From Echinometra lucunter (taxonomy: Eukaryota; Echinodermata; Echinoidea; Camarodonta; Echinometridae): a stretch of DNA of 64,000 bases. This document shows, one piece after another, positions 12,161 to 23,647 of this stretch. The notes below the pieces were generated by a model, which worked only from the letters and a program-made list of their open reading frames with translations, was not told the origin of the DNA and made no database searches. The stretch's first letter is position 1. Each line of letters opens with the position of its first letter. The stretch is taken from NCBI GenBank assembly GCA_029962745.1, contig CM057151.1:1553298-1617297 (forward strand). The letters are read 5' to 3'. The translations under genes were made by a program, and so were the position numbers.

Positions 12161-15100
12161 GGGACGATATGTAGGCTCACTTTTTGTATTACAAATTTGT
12201 CTATTAGTTTCTCCTAAAAATCTATCATACTACAGCCACTACTTGCTTCAACTGAACATGTACAATCTGAAACCTCTGCATCATAAACCTAACTCCTTTC
12301 AAGAAATGATCCAATAAGAAGTATAATGATATTCAATAAAAATTCAAAAGAAAAATAAAACAGATATTCCACCATCACCAGTGTTTTTTTTCTGACAAAT
12401 CTAAACAGAATATGTCATATCAGATGGATAATAGTAATAAAAGCATTCATTTGCCAATGTGTCAAATTACACCCAGGCTTAGTTATTACAGCTCTGTTTA
12501 CCATTTGTTCTACACTGTGAAATAGCATTATACTGAGAGAGATGGTGTCATCTGTAATGTATTGGTAGAGTTGTCACTGATTGTTCATCACTGATGCATA
12601 GTAGTGCATCCAAATGGGTAATCACCATTTTCATTTTCTAAGAGTGCAGTGTCCTCATAAATACAAATTGCTATCACGTGTGCAAATACATATTTGTAGG
12701 TGATAACTGTACCGATGATATTTAAAATAAAAACTTTTAATTTCAATTTGTATGCAAATTATCTTCTATTACTCATAAGTTGTTACTTTTCAAATACAAA
12801 GATTTTAAACATGTACTTCATTTCACCCACTGAAATGATCATGACTTATATTTCAAAAGATTAGCCACAGCTTCATTATCATAAAAAGGAGACATCTACT
12901 GTTCATATCATATCTAAGTAGTGTAACGAGTATGTAACCACTGTGATCTTTACTGACATAATGTTTTTCCATTAGTATGCTGAGACATTGCATCATCAAC
13001 ACAAGATGTGAACTTAGTGAGAATACCACTCAGCTGCTACATAAGGGTGGCAGGAAGTATTACTAGTATTATGTTGGATTTATAAGCAAAGAAATAAGAT
13101 TATTCAGAGGGCACAGGTTATAACAACTTTAACATGTTTCTAGTCATATAATAGTCTGTTATTATGGTTTATCAAAAAAAAAAACCCTCAGAATTACAAT
13201 ATTTTTAGAACTAATAGTGCATGCTATCTGCCGTACAACTATGGAACGTGAATGACAGCTTGTGAACATTATAAGAAAAATATGATGAGTCACACATGCA
13301 TCTTGTTTCAAAGGTAAAACATGAAATATCCCAAATGTAGTACATGTGTATGTATAACAGCTGTGTTGGCACCTGTAAGTTTGGGTATGGATTTCATATG
13401 AAATTTTTTGTACTAAATTTTTCGGTACTAAATTGAAAGAAACTTCACACAAAGCTTGGTGGCAAATAAATATTCATCCCCAGTCTAATCTCAAAATTTT
13501 GTTTGATACTAAAGGCATGTGTGAACTCTTCTTGTATTCAAGCCATTCTTGCCCCCTTTCTATCCCCTTCCCCATCTCCTACAACTCATCTTCTTATCTC
13601 TTCTGTTTGACAAGTCTATCCTCTTTGACACTGTATCACATTCAGAGGGTCTCTTTACATTTTATCACAGTAAGGGGAGCCATTCACATCAGGTCCCATT
13701 TCTATTAAAAGATTACCTTCCAAATACAAGAAATTAAGTTTACCTTCCAAATACAAGAAATTAGTTGGTTTTTTAAATGCCTCAAAGTATTGATAGTTTT
13801 TTTTTCAAATCATGAATTAACTGGTAATTAACAGTCCACCCTTAGATACATCAAACAGAAAAGAAAAAAACATCACCAAATAATTCATAAGTCTACTCAT
13901 GGTGTTTCATCAACTTCATTTCTATTCAATCCTCAAGCAAATGATTTTCAGAATGATTTTTCATATCACTGAAGAATAAAAAAAATAATTTTTGAACAGC
14001 TTTATTCATTTTTTAATGAATTGAAGCAAAAAGGATATCACTACTGTTTACAGAGCTAACCGTTGAGCAATAACAAGAAGTAAATGTCTGGGAGAATAAA
14101 GGAAATAAAATGACCAATTAAATACTTGCAACTTAATGAAAAACTCCATAAACATTTATTATCATATAGACAATTTTCTTTTATCAGAAGACAAAATGCT
14201 GAAGGAGAAATTAACAGTTTCAGTGGAAATGCAGCATGAAAATGTCTCTCACATATGCAAACAAGTGAGATACCTATGAATTTAATGATTCAGAAAAATA
14301 AATACAAATTATATCAAATGTTCAAAAATCAAACTTCAGTGTGCATCTCAATTATAGTAAGCCTAAAGATTATCTTCAGGAAAGATAGCATCTTGTAGTA
14401 AGAAGATGTGGATTAGTGGGAATAATGCATGAATGACATCTAAGACCTTAAACAGGTGGTATGCCTGTGGGAGACTTGACAGCAGAACATGTGATTAATT
14501 GAAGAAGCGAGCCAAGCGGAGGTGGGCGAGAGATTTAAAAAAAAAAAAAAGCACCAAGAAATCAACTCATCCATCTTAGTTTGAGCCAAGATTTAAAAGC
14601 CCTTGCCTTCACTTTCATCTGACAAAAAACACTCATTTCTTTAATATATCCAGCTCTCTGCAAGGCCAACAGTGATGCATCATCATTGTATACATGATAC
14701 ATGTAGATGTATGGTCAGATGCACTAGCCTTTTATTTCTCATTTTATCTGTTTGGTTTTTATACTATTAATTTCATACTACAAACTCCACATTACCTATT
14801 AATATTTATTAATGACCTGTCCTTTACCCTGAACAACAGTTGAATTTTAATCAATCATCCTGTGTATTAGTATTCCAATTCTGTAAGAATAAAAACTGAC
14901 TGTATCTGTATCTAAATGACTTTAGAGTTTAAATCATGAATATGTTACAATCAGTCAAATTGGTTAGAATATTCAATGCCAATGCATGTGAGCATTTGCT
15001 TCTCACATGGTGGAATATCTGTTAAAAAAGTATTTGTACACAGTTTTGTATTAACGAAAAGTAGAAATAACTCAAGTGAAACTAAATTTGTTCAAGACCA

Positions 15101-17173
15101 GATTCAAATATCTCTGCTACATCTTCTACTTATCAGTCTGAAATATCACTCGAAGCATCTACGTTCTCCCATAGGAGAGTGAGTGAGTGCAAATATTTGC
15201 CATTTACAAAATTGCCCTACATAGGTTTATAACACACCGTTCCGACTACTCTATCTCACACAAATCAATACATTAAACACCGTAATACAGCGACGTTCGT
15301 CACAAGCGGGCACAGTTACATATCTAATATATTCATTCTATTTTTATCACTGACCATCTTCATGTGATAAGTTCCCTTGCGGAGAGCCTCTGGAAATCTT
15401 TTTCTATGTGCTTAGCAAGACAAATGAATTCCTTTGAAGTATTCCATGCAAGACTCAATTTACATTTTAATTTTCTAATGAAGTTGTCTTCGCCCTAGAG
15501 ATACACGTAGAGAAAATAATCAATCTGTAGTTCTGTACTGTAAATTAGTTGTATTATTTTGAGTAAGACACAGTTTTAGCATTTACTAATAAGTTGTTCA
15601 GATGATCTATTCATCCTATGTATGCTTCATAGCAGCGCACTGCACTTACATGTTTCTAGCATGGTTATAGATGGAGGGCAGGCTTGTGATAAAGGCAAAC
15701 ATCAATCGTTAGCAGCGCCTTGCATTGAGAAGAAGATTACATTTCAGCAGGATGTAATGCATATTTACACGATTCTGTAATTGGATTTACCGCGAACAGG
15801 TCTTCCTTAAGATGCATTTACATGGGGCAATTATTATGGGATATATACAGACTTTAATAAACTAATGGAAAAGATGACGAGTATTAAAGATTCTTTATAT
15901 CATTTCCCTTGCCAAAAGTGGAAAAATAAACTCCCTAAGAGCTGCATTCTCCATAAATTTATCTTTCCCATTTGTTCATTCTTATCCTAAATCTCTTCTG
16001 CAGCTTTGATCAAATCATAATTAACATTTATGTTCTATTTAATACAATCACAATCACAATTTTCTTTGCAAATGACAAAGAAATTTATACTCCATGATGA
16101 ATCAATATGGATGTGTTGGCTATCAAGTTACACCTTGAAATATCCTGGAACTGTGTTTGCAAAAGACAAAATGGTCAAAAATCCAATTTTCTTCATGGTA
16201 AATACAATGAGTCATTAAGTTGTTGTTATTGCTGTTTTTTTTAATCTTGTTTTGAAGAGCACTTTCATTAGAAGCATGCAACAACAAATTAAACGACAAC
16301 ATTCACACAAATGGACTGACAGCAAGAATATGTCATTAAGCATGTCACAGATCCATTGTCAATATTTCATATCAGGTTGCAATGCACAATCTAGAATAAC
16401 TTGAATAATAATACAGCATTCCCATTTTCCTGAAACTTTAATAAAACAGAGTACCACAGAATACCAGCAACAAAACAAACAAATTTATGCATGATTAATG
16501 CTGCTGTAAATGTCAAGCACATTTATTTTGAAGTGAAAGCATAAAAGCATCATAAATGCTACATTTGCTGAGCAGAAAAGCGATGTCATCCCTGTCAAAA
16601 ACCTAGCTCAGACAGGCACCGTGACACCTATCATTACTACTGTAGAATAGCAATAATTGCTTTTGTTTGTGTAGTGTTAAAAGCATTAGCAGTAACAGGG
16701 GAAACATGTGTACAAGCAATAGAAGGTTCCATCACATTATTGGTGGCATATGGGTTTCTCTAATGGCTTTCTAAAAGCATACATCATTTATATGGAGTCT
16801 TTGTCAGGATCATTTGAGGAATGCCGATCTAGCTCAAATGATTTGAACCTCATCTTGAAGCTATTAAGAGGCTTTTTACTGGCTACATACATGTGAACAT
16901 GTCTGTACATAACATGTCATATCTGCAGTTTCAGTACAACATAAACCGGTGTAGTATATCAGCTATAATAAATTGTGTCCACACTTTATGCACTCCTTTC
17001 AAAGATTAACTGTATTATCAAAACAGTTATCACTGTTTCAATACTATGTCTTTACAACTACTAATGAATTTCATCTTTAATTAATTTCTATGTATATTGC
17101 TACCTTTCAATTCCCATGTACAATAAAAATGGGATGTTAAATTGTGCTTTCATGTACAGTATATCATTGGATG

Positions 17174-17239
<66 letters not shown>

Positions 17240-19183
17240 CTCTCTCTCTCTCTTGTTTTTGTTTCACTTCTCCTTCACTTTCATTTCCAGTTTTTCCTCA
17301 TCCCTCTCTTCTCATTATAAATTTGTAACATTTCTCATACTGATAAGCTCTACAAAATATCAAATTTCATCTATAAAATTAGTCATCATTTTATATTACA
17401 TTGCATAAAATATTGAAATTTCTCCTAGAGAATGAAAAAGGTGAAAGCGAAAAGTCTTCCCTCATTATTAGAGACTTGTTGTGGGTGGGGGGGGGGGGGG
17501 GTGTCTATATGTATTCCAATCCCGGCCACCATCATATAAGGCATATCTTTGCCTTGCATGCATGTCATCTACATGTGGCATATCAACACTTCTATCACCT
17601 ACCAAGGGGATTTCATTACTGTGCAGCATTATGTGTCATATGGATTATTTATTGATCATAGCACTCTGTCAATGAGGACATTGTCCATTCATACATGTAC
17701 ACACAGTATGATATTATGATAATCAGTCAAGCCCTAGGACCAAGGTTATACCACAATAACACAGGGTTATTAATTTCCATGCTTATTTTCCATGATGTGT
17801 CAAGTATTTAATATTAGCCATTTAGCAGCAAACCTAATAATTTATGTACACTGGCTGTCCATATAAACTATACACTTGAAAGCTTTGTTACTTTATAAGT
17901 GGAAGCAAATTAATGCAAATTTTATAGTGAATCAGCAATGATTAATAATATGTGACAATTTTGATCACCAAACTCTAACCATAGTCACGTGCAAAACTCC
18001 TTGGTCTATATACACATGTACAATGTATGTACTGGTTAGGCATGAAGAGAAGACTAGCCTAGCTGTCCCAAGGTGAAGCCAATTCCTATATCCATCCTAT
18101 CAGCTGTTTGGCTAAGTGGACAGGGTGGAGATAGGGTGTCAATTGATGAAAGTCTGCCCACTCCCATCCAGTCAAGGATAGAATATTTTCTCCAGAACAA
18201 AATCTTTCCAGAATATCACTAATGAGTATTCAGGAGGCATGATACATTTCTACAAAACATTTTCTTCATAACTATGGGCATTGCAATACGATGTGGTTTG
18301 AAAATACAAGATAATCCTAAAATGGCTAAATATTTTCTAGGTAGGCCTAAAACATAATTTGGGGTAAACTATAACTTTACAATGAAATATGGCCTGAAGG
18401 TTGCTCAATAACCATGAAATAATAATCATTTTCAAGTAAGTCATCTCTTTCTGTACTGTGCAATATCAAATAAACAAACAGACTTGAACAAACTTGAACT
18501 ATTCTTATCTCTCACCTTTCCCCTATCTCATTCTACATGAAACATTCCTCCATGACTGCATTCAAATCACTCTAAAAGGGTATACAAAAATTTTTTCACT
18601 TCATTCCTTTCCTTTCAGCACATTGTGATTAAATCCCCTATGTTCTACACGAGTGACAGAAATCAATGAGAACCCGACATTGCAAATAATTTACCTAATT
18701 AAATACTTCAATGAACATTAGTCATGTGGGACAGTACTATTAATACAAGCTCCATAAAACTTGCCCCATTGGCTACTGAAGTCAGATGGCCCCGGTATAT
18801 TAGGCATATATTAGGCCTATGTGAATTAGAAATTTCAGTAGTAAACAGGTTAAAGTGAGGATACAGTTACAAGAATATAATTGGTAGAAACTCTACTAAA
18901 CATTTAAAAATGTCAAATGAACTCTCTTACTATGAAGCCTGCCTATTATACTGCTAGTTAATGAGTAATATTTTTTGTTAGCTAAAGAACAATGATCATG
19001 CAGTGAAAAATTCAGCAAAATGTATCTGGGTAAAAATGTGTGCACACATGCTCAAAGATTTGCTCTGTTTTCATGCTAAAAAATCAGTAAAGGCAGATGC
19101 ACAACACTGAATTTGTAATTCATTCCAAGTTCTTTCCTTTCTTCTTATTTCTTTCCTTTCTTGAAAAAGAAATTTTTTGGTTT
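12161..19183. other. Long intergenic stretch, no gene recognised
   Basis: Seven kilobases of AT-rich DNA without a supportable exon. It holds a long CT microsatellite (separate entry) and a poly-G run at about 17487-17500. It could be intronic or 3' flank of a gene outside the window. Confidence 0.5.
17175..17252. repeat. (CT)n microsatellite, about 78 bp
   Basis: Nearly pure CT dinucleotides with two single-base interruptions near the end. Leucine/serine-rich frames through it are not genes. Confidence 0.95.
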
Positions 19184-19683
19184 NNNNNNNNNNNNNNNNN
19201 NNNNNNNNNNNNNNNNNNNNNNNNNNNNNNNNNNNNNNNNNNNNNNNNNNNNNNNNNNNNNNNNNNNNNNNNNNNNNNNNNNNNNNNNNNNNNNNNNNNN
19301 NNNNNNNNNNNNNNNNNNNNNNNNNNNNNNNNNNNNNNNNNNNNNNNNNNNNNNNNNNNNNNNNNNNNNNNNNNNNNNNNNNNNNNNNNNNNNNNNNNNN
19401 NNNNNNNNNNNNNNNNNNNNNNNNNNNNNNNNNNNNNNNNNNNNNNNNNNNNNNNNNNNNNNNNNNNNNNNNNNNNNNNNNNNNNNNNNNNNNNNNNNNN
19501 NNNNNNNNNNNNNNNNNNNNNNNNNNNNNNNNNNNNNNNNNNNNNNNNNNNNNNNNNNNNNNNNNNNNNNNNNNNNNNNNNNNNNNNNNNNNNNNNNNNN
19601 NNNNNNNNNNNNNNNNNNNNNNNNNNNNNNNNNNNNNNNNNNNNNNNNNNNNNNNNNNNNNNNNNNNNNNNNNNNNNNNNNNN
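19184..19683. other. Assembly gap of exactly 500 N
   Basis: Five hundred unresolved bases, a round number typical of a scaffolding placeholder. Nothing can be said about the true length or content. Confidence 0.99.
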
Positions 19684-19714
19684 GAGCTCCACCGAGAAGC
19701 AGGGGTTCCACTCA

Positions 19715-19741
19715 GGACGCTGCCACTCTGTGGCAGCGTCC
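19715..19741. repeat. Perfect 12-bp stem, 3-nt loop hairpin at the gap edge
   Basis: GGACGCTGCCAC at 19715-19726 and GTGGCAGCGTCC at 19730-19741 are exact reverse complements around TCT. It is GC-rich in an AT-rich neighbourhood and lies 31 bp from the assembly gap. It may be part of a small inverted repeat that disrupted assembly. Confidence 0.9.
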
Positions 19742-19914
19742 CAGGGCTACGTCTAGGTCACATAATCCAGCATGTTTAATGTCAATCATGGGCATTCAAT
19801 TAAACATTCATGTCCTCTGACTCCTGTTAGTGTCACAAATGTTTTCTGATTCATTATCTGATTGTTTTTTGTTGATTTATAATATCCTGTATTCGCCTTG
19901 GTCTTCTCAGCTGA

Positions 19915-20480
19915 ATGCATCGGTTGGAAGGAATAGACAATTAAAGTTTGTTCTCTTCCCTGGCAGCCACCCGTCAAAACGGCGTTTTGAATAGCGAAAC
20001 TAATTGCCGACGCGAACACAAAATACATTGACTTAGATCTTCTATAAAAGAGAAGAAAAGTTTTGATTTTACCTACCAGCAATTTTCCTGAAGCTCTCAG
20101 TTTTACCCTTTCTGCTTCATATCTGATGAATGAACTGAAAATTGTGAAAAAAAACTGACGCTTATCAGACTCGTGGGTCGACAGCATGCCGTCGAGTAAC
20201 ACACAATGAAGCATGCTATTTAAATTCAGTACAGTCTTGTCACATTTGCGGGACGAGGTCAATTCATTGACCGAGTACACAGGATGAGTGCTGGCAGCCA
20301 ACTGTTGTACTCAGCTCAGAAGATTGCTATGAAAATAGGCAGTGTAAACAGTCACATGTTCTGTCTCTACCTTACGGCCACACGCAGTGGTGGCAATTGC
20401 ATGCAACGATTGGGAAGACGGAAACAAGGTGAAATAATTTTATCCTCGGGTCATTCCCTCGGGATGATCGAAATCTTACG
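19915..20480. promoter_or_regulatory. CpG-bearing block, candidate (possibly bidirectional) promoter region
   Basis: This block has clearly more CpG and unique-looking sequence than the surrounding DNA and lies about 3 kb upstream of the WASHC1 start codon. On the minus strand an open frame runs 20301 to 19786 with good GTAGG/GTAAA donor-like sites after about 75 codons (near 20076). On the plus strand an open frame from 20284 runs to a CAAG/GTGAAA donor-like site at about 20430. I recognise neither product. Either could be a first exon of a transcript, and the plus-strand one could be a 5' UTR exon of WASHC1; this is inference only. Confidence 0.25.
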
Positions 20481-20512
20481 TTGAAATTTCTTGAATGAAC
20501 TCACACATGAGT

Positions 20513-20545
20513 ATACACACACACACACACCCACCCACATACCCC
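20513..20545. repeat. (CA)n microsatellite
   Basis: A short run of CA dinucleotides grading into CCCACC. Confidence 0.9.
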
Positions 20546-21122
20546 ACTCACATACTATTTTTTTCTGTCTTGTGAGCGAACTAGCCAAAAATAACCCGTT
20601 TTTGCACATAATTTGGAAAGTGTGAATTTGAAATCCATTCCTGCATTAACAAAGTTTAATAATTTATTTCCATCACATTTAACTTTTGAACACGTTCCCA
20701 GATACAAAATCTATCAAAAATGCAAAAAGAAACGAAAAAAAAAGATATCAAGCTTTGAATGTGTCCCCCCCCCCCCCCCTCGGTACACATGCATTCATTT
20801 TGCAAGCCCTATGAAATGTTCTCAGTACCCCTTCACTCAGATTTACATGTAGACTTGGAATGAGTCATGTGCTGTACAGTTTGGCTTCAACTCAACTGCG
20901 CATCTTGTAGGAGCCCACAGTGAATGCTCGACGGGTGAGGGCACTTCCTCATCTGCTGCCTCCTAAGCCCCACTAAGTTAAAACATATTCTCGGTTTTGC
21001 AGCATTTAGACTTTGTTTCAGAGGTTTACTACAGGGCGATTTGTTGGCTTTTCTCGATCGAACTGTTTGGGAACACGTCTCTTTAGAATGCATTCAGATC
21101 ACAAAAAAATAATGAACACCAA

Positions 21123-21145
21123 GAACTTGTTCCAAGAACATGTTC
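21123..21145. promoter_or_regulatory. Two RRRCWWGYYY decamers in tandem (p53-family-like site)
   Basis: GAACTTGTTC (21123-21132) and GAACATGTTC (21136-21145) each fit RRRCWWGYYY exactly and are separated by 3 bp. That is the known arrangement of a p53-family response element. A third, imperfect copy (GAACATGTGT) follows at about 21164. Function is inference; such pairs also occur by chance. Confidence 0.3.
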
Positions 21146-21346
21146 CAGCTAGAACCTTACCAAGAACATGTGTGAACGCTTAAAGTGATTACACAATGGT
21201 AAACAAAATTTTGATATATGATCGAGAATAGAATTCTAAGAAGAATGACATTAAAAAATATGATGATTTTCAATCGAAATCATTGCATTTTGGTTAATTT
21301 TCTCATAAAAAGTTATGAGCTGACCAAAAAAATTGAGTATGAGGTA

Positions 21347-21496
21347 TGACGTAAAAGTGGGTATCCAGCTTCGCGCATTGCAGTTGTGCTGCGCGCTAGA
21401 CTGTACAACATGTATTATACCTTGCGCGCATTTTGCTAGAAGTGCGCGACAAGGTACCCACTTTGACGTCATTTTGACGTAAAAGTGGGTACCCAG
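21347..21496. repeat. Inverted/direct cluster of a TGACGTAAAAGTGGGTACCCAG motif
   Basis: Forward copies lie at 21347-21369 and 21475-21496 and a reverse copy at 21453-21470. GCGCGC-rich segments lie between them and a further GGGTACCCCC at about 21654. It may be a relic of a small inverted-repeat element. Confidence 0.6.
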
Positions 21497-23058
21497 TTGA
21501 AACTGGGTCAAAGCTGAGGGGTCAAAAATATCCTGAAATCTTACCACATTTGGGGGTTTCCTTGGCAACAGGATTTTTAAAAAACTTTAGGCAGATGATT
21601 TTTCTGCTAATAAAATCGTGCTCTTTTAAATGAACTAACATTGTTTCAGCATTGGGTACCCCCTTTAATACATCTAACTTACTAAGTCTAAAGTTGAACC
21701 TGGTAGCTGCAGTCTAGACAACTTGCCCAGCAGACAACCCAACCCTAGACAACTCTTAGTCGAGTTGTCCAGGGTGGGATTCATCATCGGACAGCTCACC
21801 ACATTTTTTTTTCCTCGTGCTGTCATGAACTAAATTCCCTCGTTTTAGGATCTATTGTCAGTTTATTGGTTAGGAATTCTTTTGGGAAGTTGCATTGAAA
21901 GAATAAAACCATTAAGATATTCAAATGTGAATTTATGTAAAGTTAGTTTGGGTGGAGGGAAAGATTTTTTTAAAAAAAAGTTGTGTGTCTTGGGAAACAT
22001 TAATTTGTAGGCCTACTAACAGGCACTGGAAGGATTTTATTGAGAAATGTCATGGTCTCATATGGTGCATTTGATGTTTTGCTTTGTTTCAATAACCCCA
22101 TCCTATCATGTCAGGATTTAATTCAAAGAGTTAGACTTAATTTGATTTACATTTTAAACTTTCCCTCTTATCTAACTCTTCTTGATGCGGAATATAGTTA
22201 AGAAGTTAAGAAGAGTTAGAAATATTGCTTTTAGTAAAGGAAAATTGTCCTTTCATGAAAAGAAATGGAAACCCTTTTTTGTTGCCAGCAGCAGTTAAAT
22301 ATACGCACATATTCACCCTTATGTTATCATATGTATGTTATACACATGTACATATATATCTATAAACTGCCTTGGTTTTTTTTTTTCTGTTGGCCTGCTA
22401 TGTAATGTTTGCCAAAAGATGGAAGAACAGAAGTAATTATGTTATGTTATATGGAGAAATAAATGCTTAATTACAACAAAAAACTTTCCCTCCTATACAC
22501 AACAAGAAACTCCACGTATGATCTTTATATCAATTTTCATGTTCAGTTATAGCTTTAAGGCAAGAAAAAAACCTTGTCAAGAGAGAGGAAAAGTTATGAT
22601 AAATATATTTGATTGTAAATTGACTCCTTCAGCCTTGTGTTGCTGGTCAATATTTGATTTTAATACCAATATATGAATAATAAATGATTTTCCCCTTTTT
22701 CCTATTTTTTAATGATTTGCATGTAGATATGAAATACCCTATAATGCATGATTTTACATTTTAGATCAATTTTTGAGAGGTTTAAATTTTTAGGTATGGG
22801 TCACATTTTCACCAATAGCAGCCCCCATGGGTTGTCTTGTCTGAATGCCCCAATAACTTTCTCTATATATAGCAATCTAAACATGACACCCCCCCCCCCA
22901 CCACCACCAAGAAAATTATGCCTACTCTCCAATTTTCCATTTGTTGCCCATCATTCAATGGGCATCCTCTGTGTGTAAGTCTATGTAAATTACAGGTCTT
23001 CGTAAATAGATGTTGAATGTGGGCCTGATTGGAATCCTTATTTGTTGATTTGTTGCAG

Positions 23059-23123
23059 GTATTCTCTAGCAAGGCAGTGTGGTCCATTCTTGTAGACAAG
23101 CTGCTTAGTAAGGGAGTAGCAGC
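23059..23123 (+). other. WASHC1 5' UTR part of the first coding exon
   Basis: The exon begins after a pyrimidine-rich stretch and CAG (AG at 23057-23058). In the reading frame of the start codon there are two consecutive stops, TAG at 23106 and TAA at 23109, so translation cannot begin further upstream in this frame. Confidence 0.7.
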
Positions 23124-23647
23124 ATGGCAGGGCAGGTCTATAACATTCCCATCATTCAGCCTGATCTCAGGCGGGAAGAGACTATTCATCAGATTGCTGA
23201 CACTCTTGAATATCTCGAGAAAATTGCCAATGATGTCTTTGATCGCATTGAAAAAAGGGTCGTCGACAACCAGACACAGTTATCGAACATCAACAAACGA
23301 CTGGACGTTGCTCAGGCCAAGGTCGATAAGATAAAGAACAGTCGCAAGGCAATCAAGGTATTTTCAAGTGCAAAGTATCCAGCACCAGAAAAGAATGATG
23401 TATACCAGTCAGTGTTTGCTGACAACACAGACTTGTCCAGTATTCCTAGACCATCTCGTAAGCTAGCTAGCAAGCATCAAACATTGGACAGTAGAGCGTT
23501 GAAGGAGAAACTGCAGTTTTATAATGTGCAATTGAATGTACGGAAGAAGGACAAGGATGGGGAGAATACGTGGGAAGGTCTGGGTGGTCTTCCAAAGAAC
23601 ATTGACTCTGTAACATCGTTGCTGCTTTTCAACACCAGTGAAAATCC
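23124..23647 (+). CDS. WASHC1: WASHC1 coding exon 1 (WASH homology domain)
   Basis: Encodes residues 1-174 and two bases of codon 175. ATG is in a reasonable context (AGCAGCATGG) and is preceded by in-frame stops. It carries essentially the whole N-terminal domain that in the known family binds the other WASH complex subunits. The donor is CC/GTAAGC at 23648. Confidence 0.96.

Larger units (their letters stand above)
20546..23058. other. Upstream region of WASHC1
   Basis: No coding exon is recognised. It holds poly-C runs at about 20765-20778 and 22888-22898, a pair of decameric palindromes at 21123-21145 and a GTGGGTACCC motif cluster at 21347-21496. A pyrimidine tract and AG at 23057-23058 form the acceptor for the exon with the WASHC1 start codon, so an untranslated first exon must lie upstream, not located. 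Confidence 0.5.

Noticed and set aside
19097..19820. Open frames spanning the N gap
   Set aside because: They exist only because unknown bases contain no stop codons.
20284..20484. Upstream coding exon joined to the WASHC1 exon at 23059
   Set aside because: Splicing the donor near 20430 to 23059 puts a stop codon immediately after the junction in that frame. It could only be untranslated.
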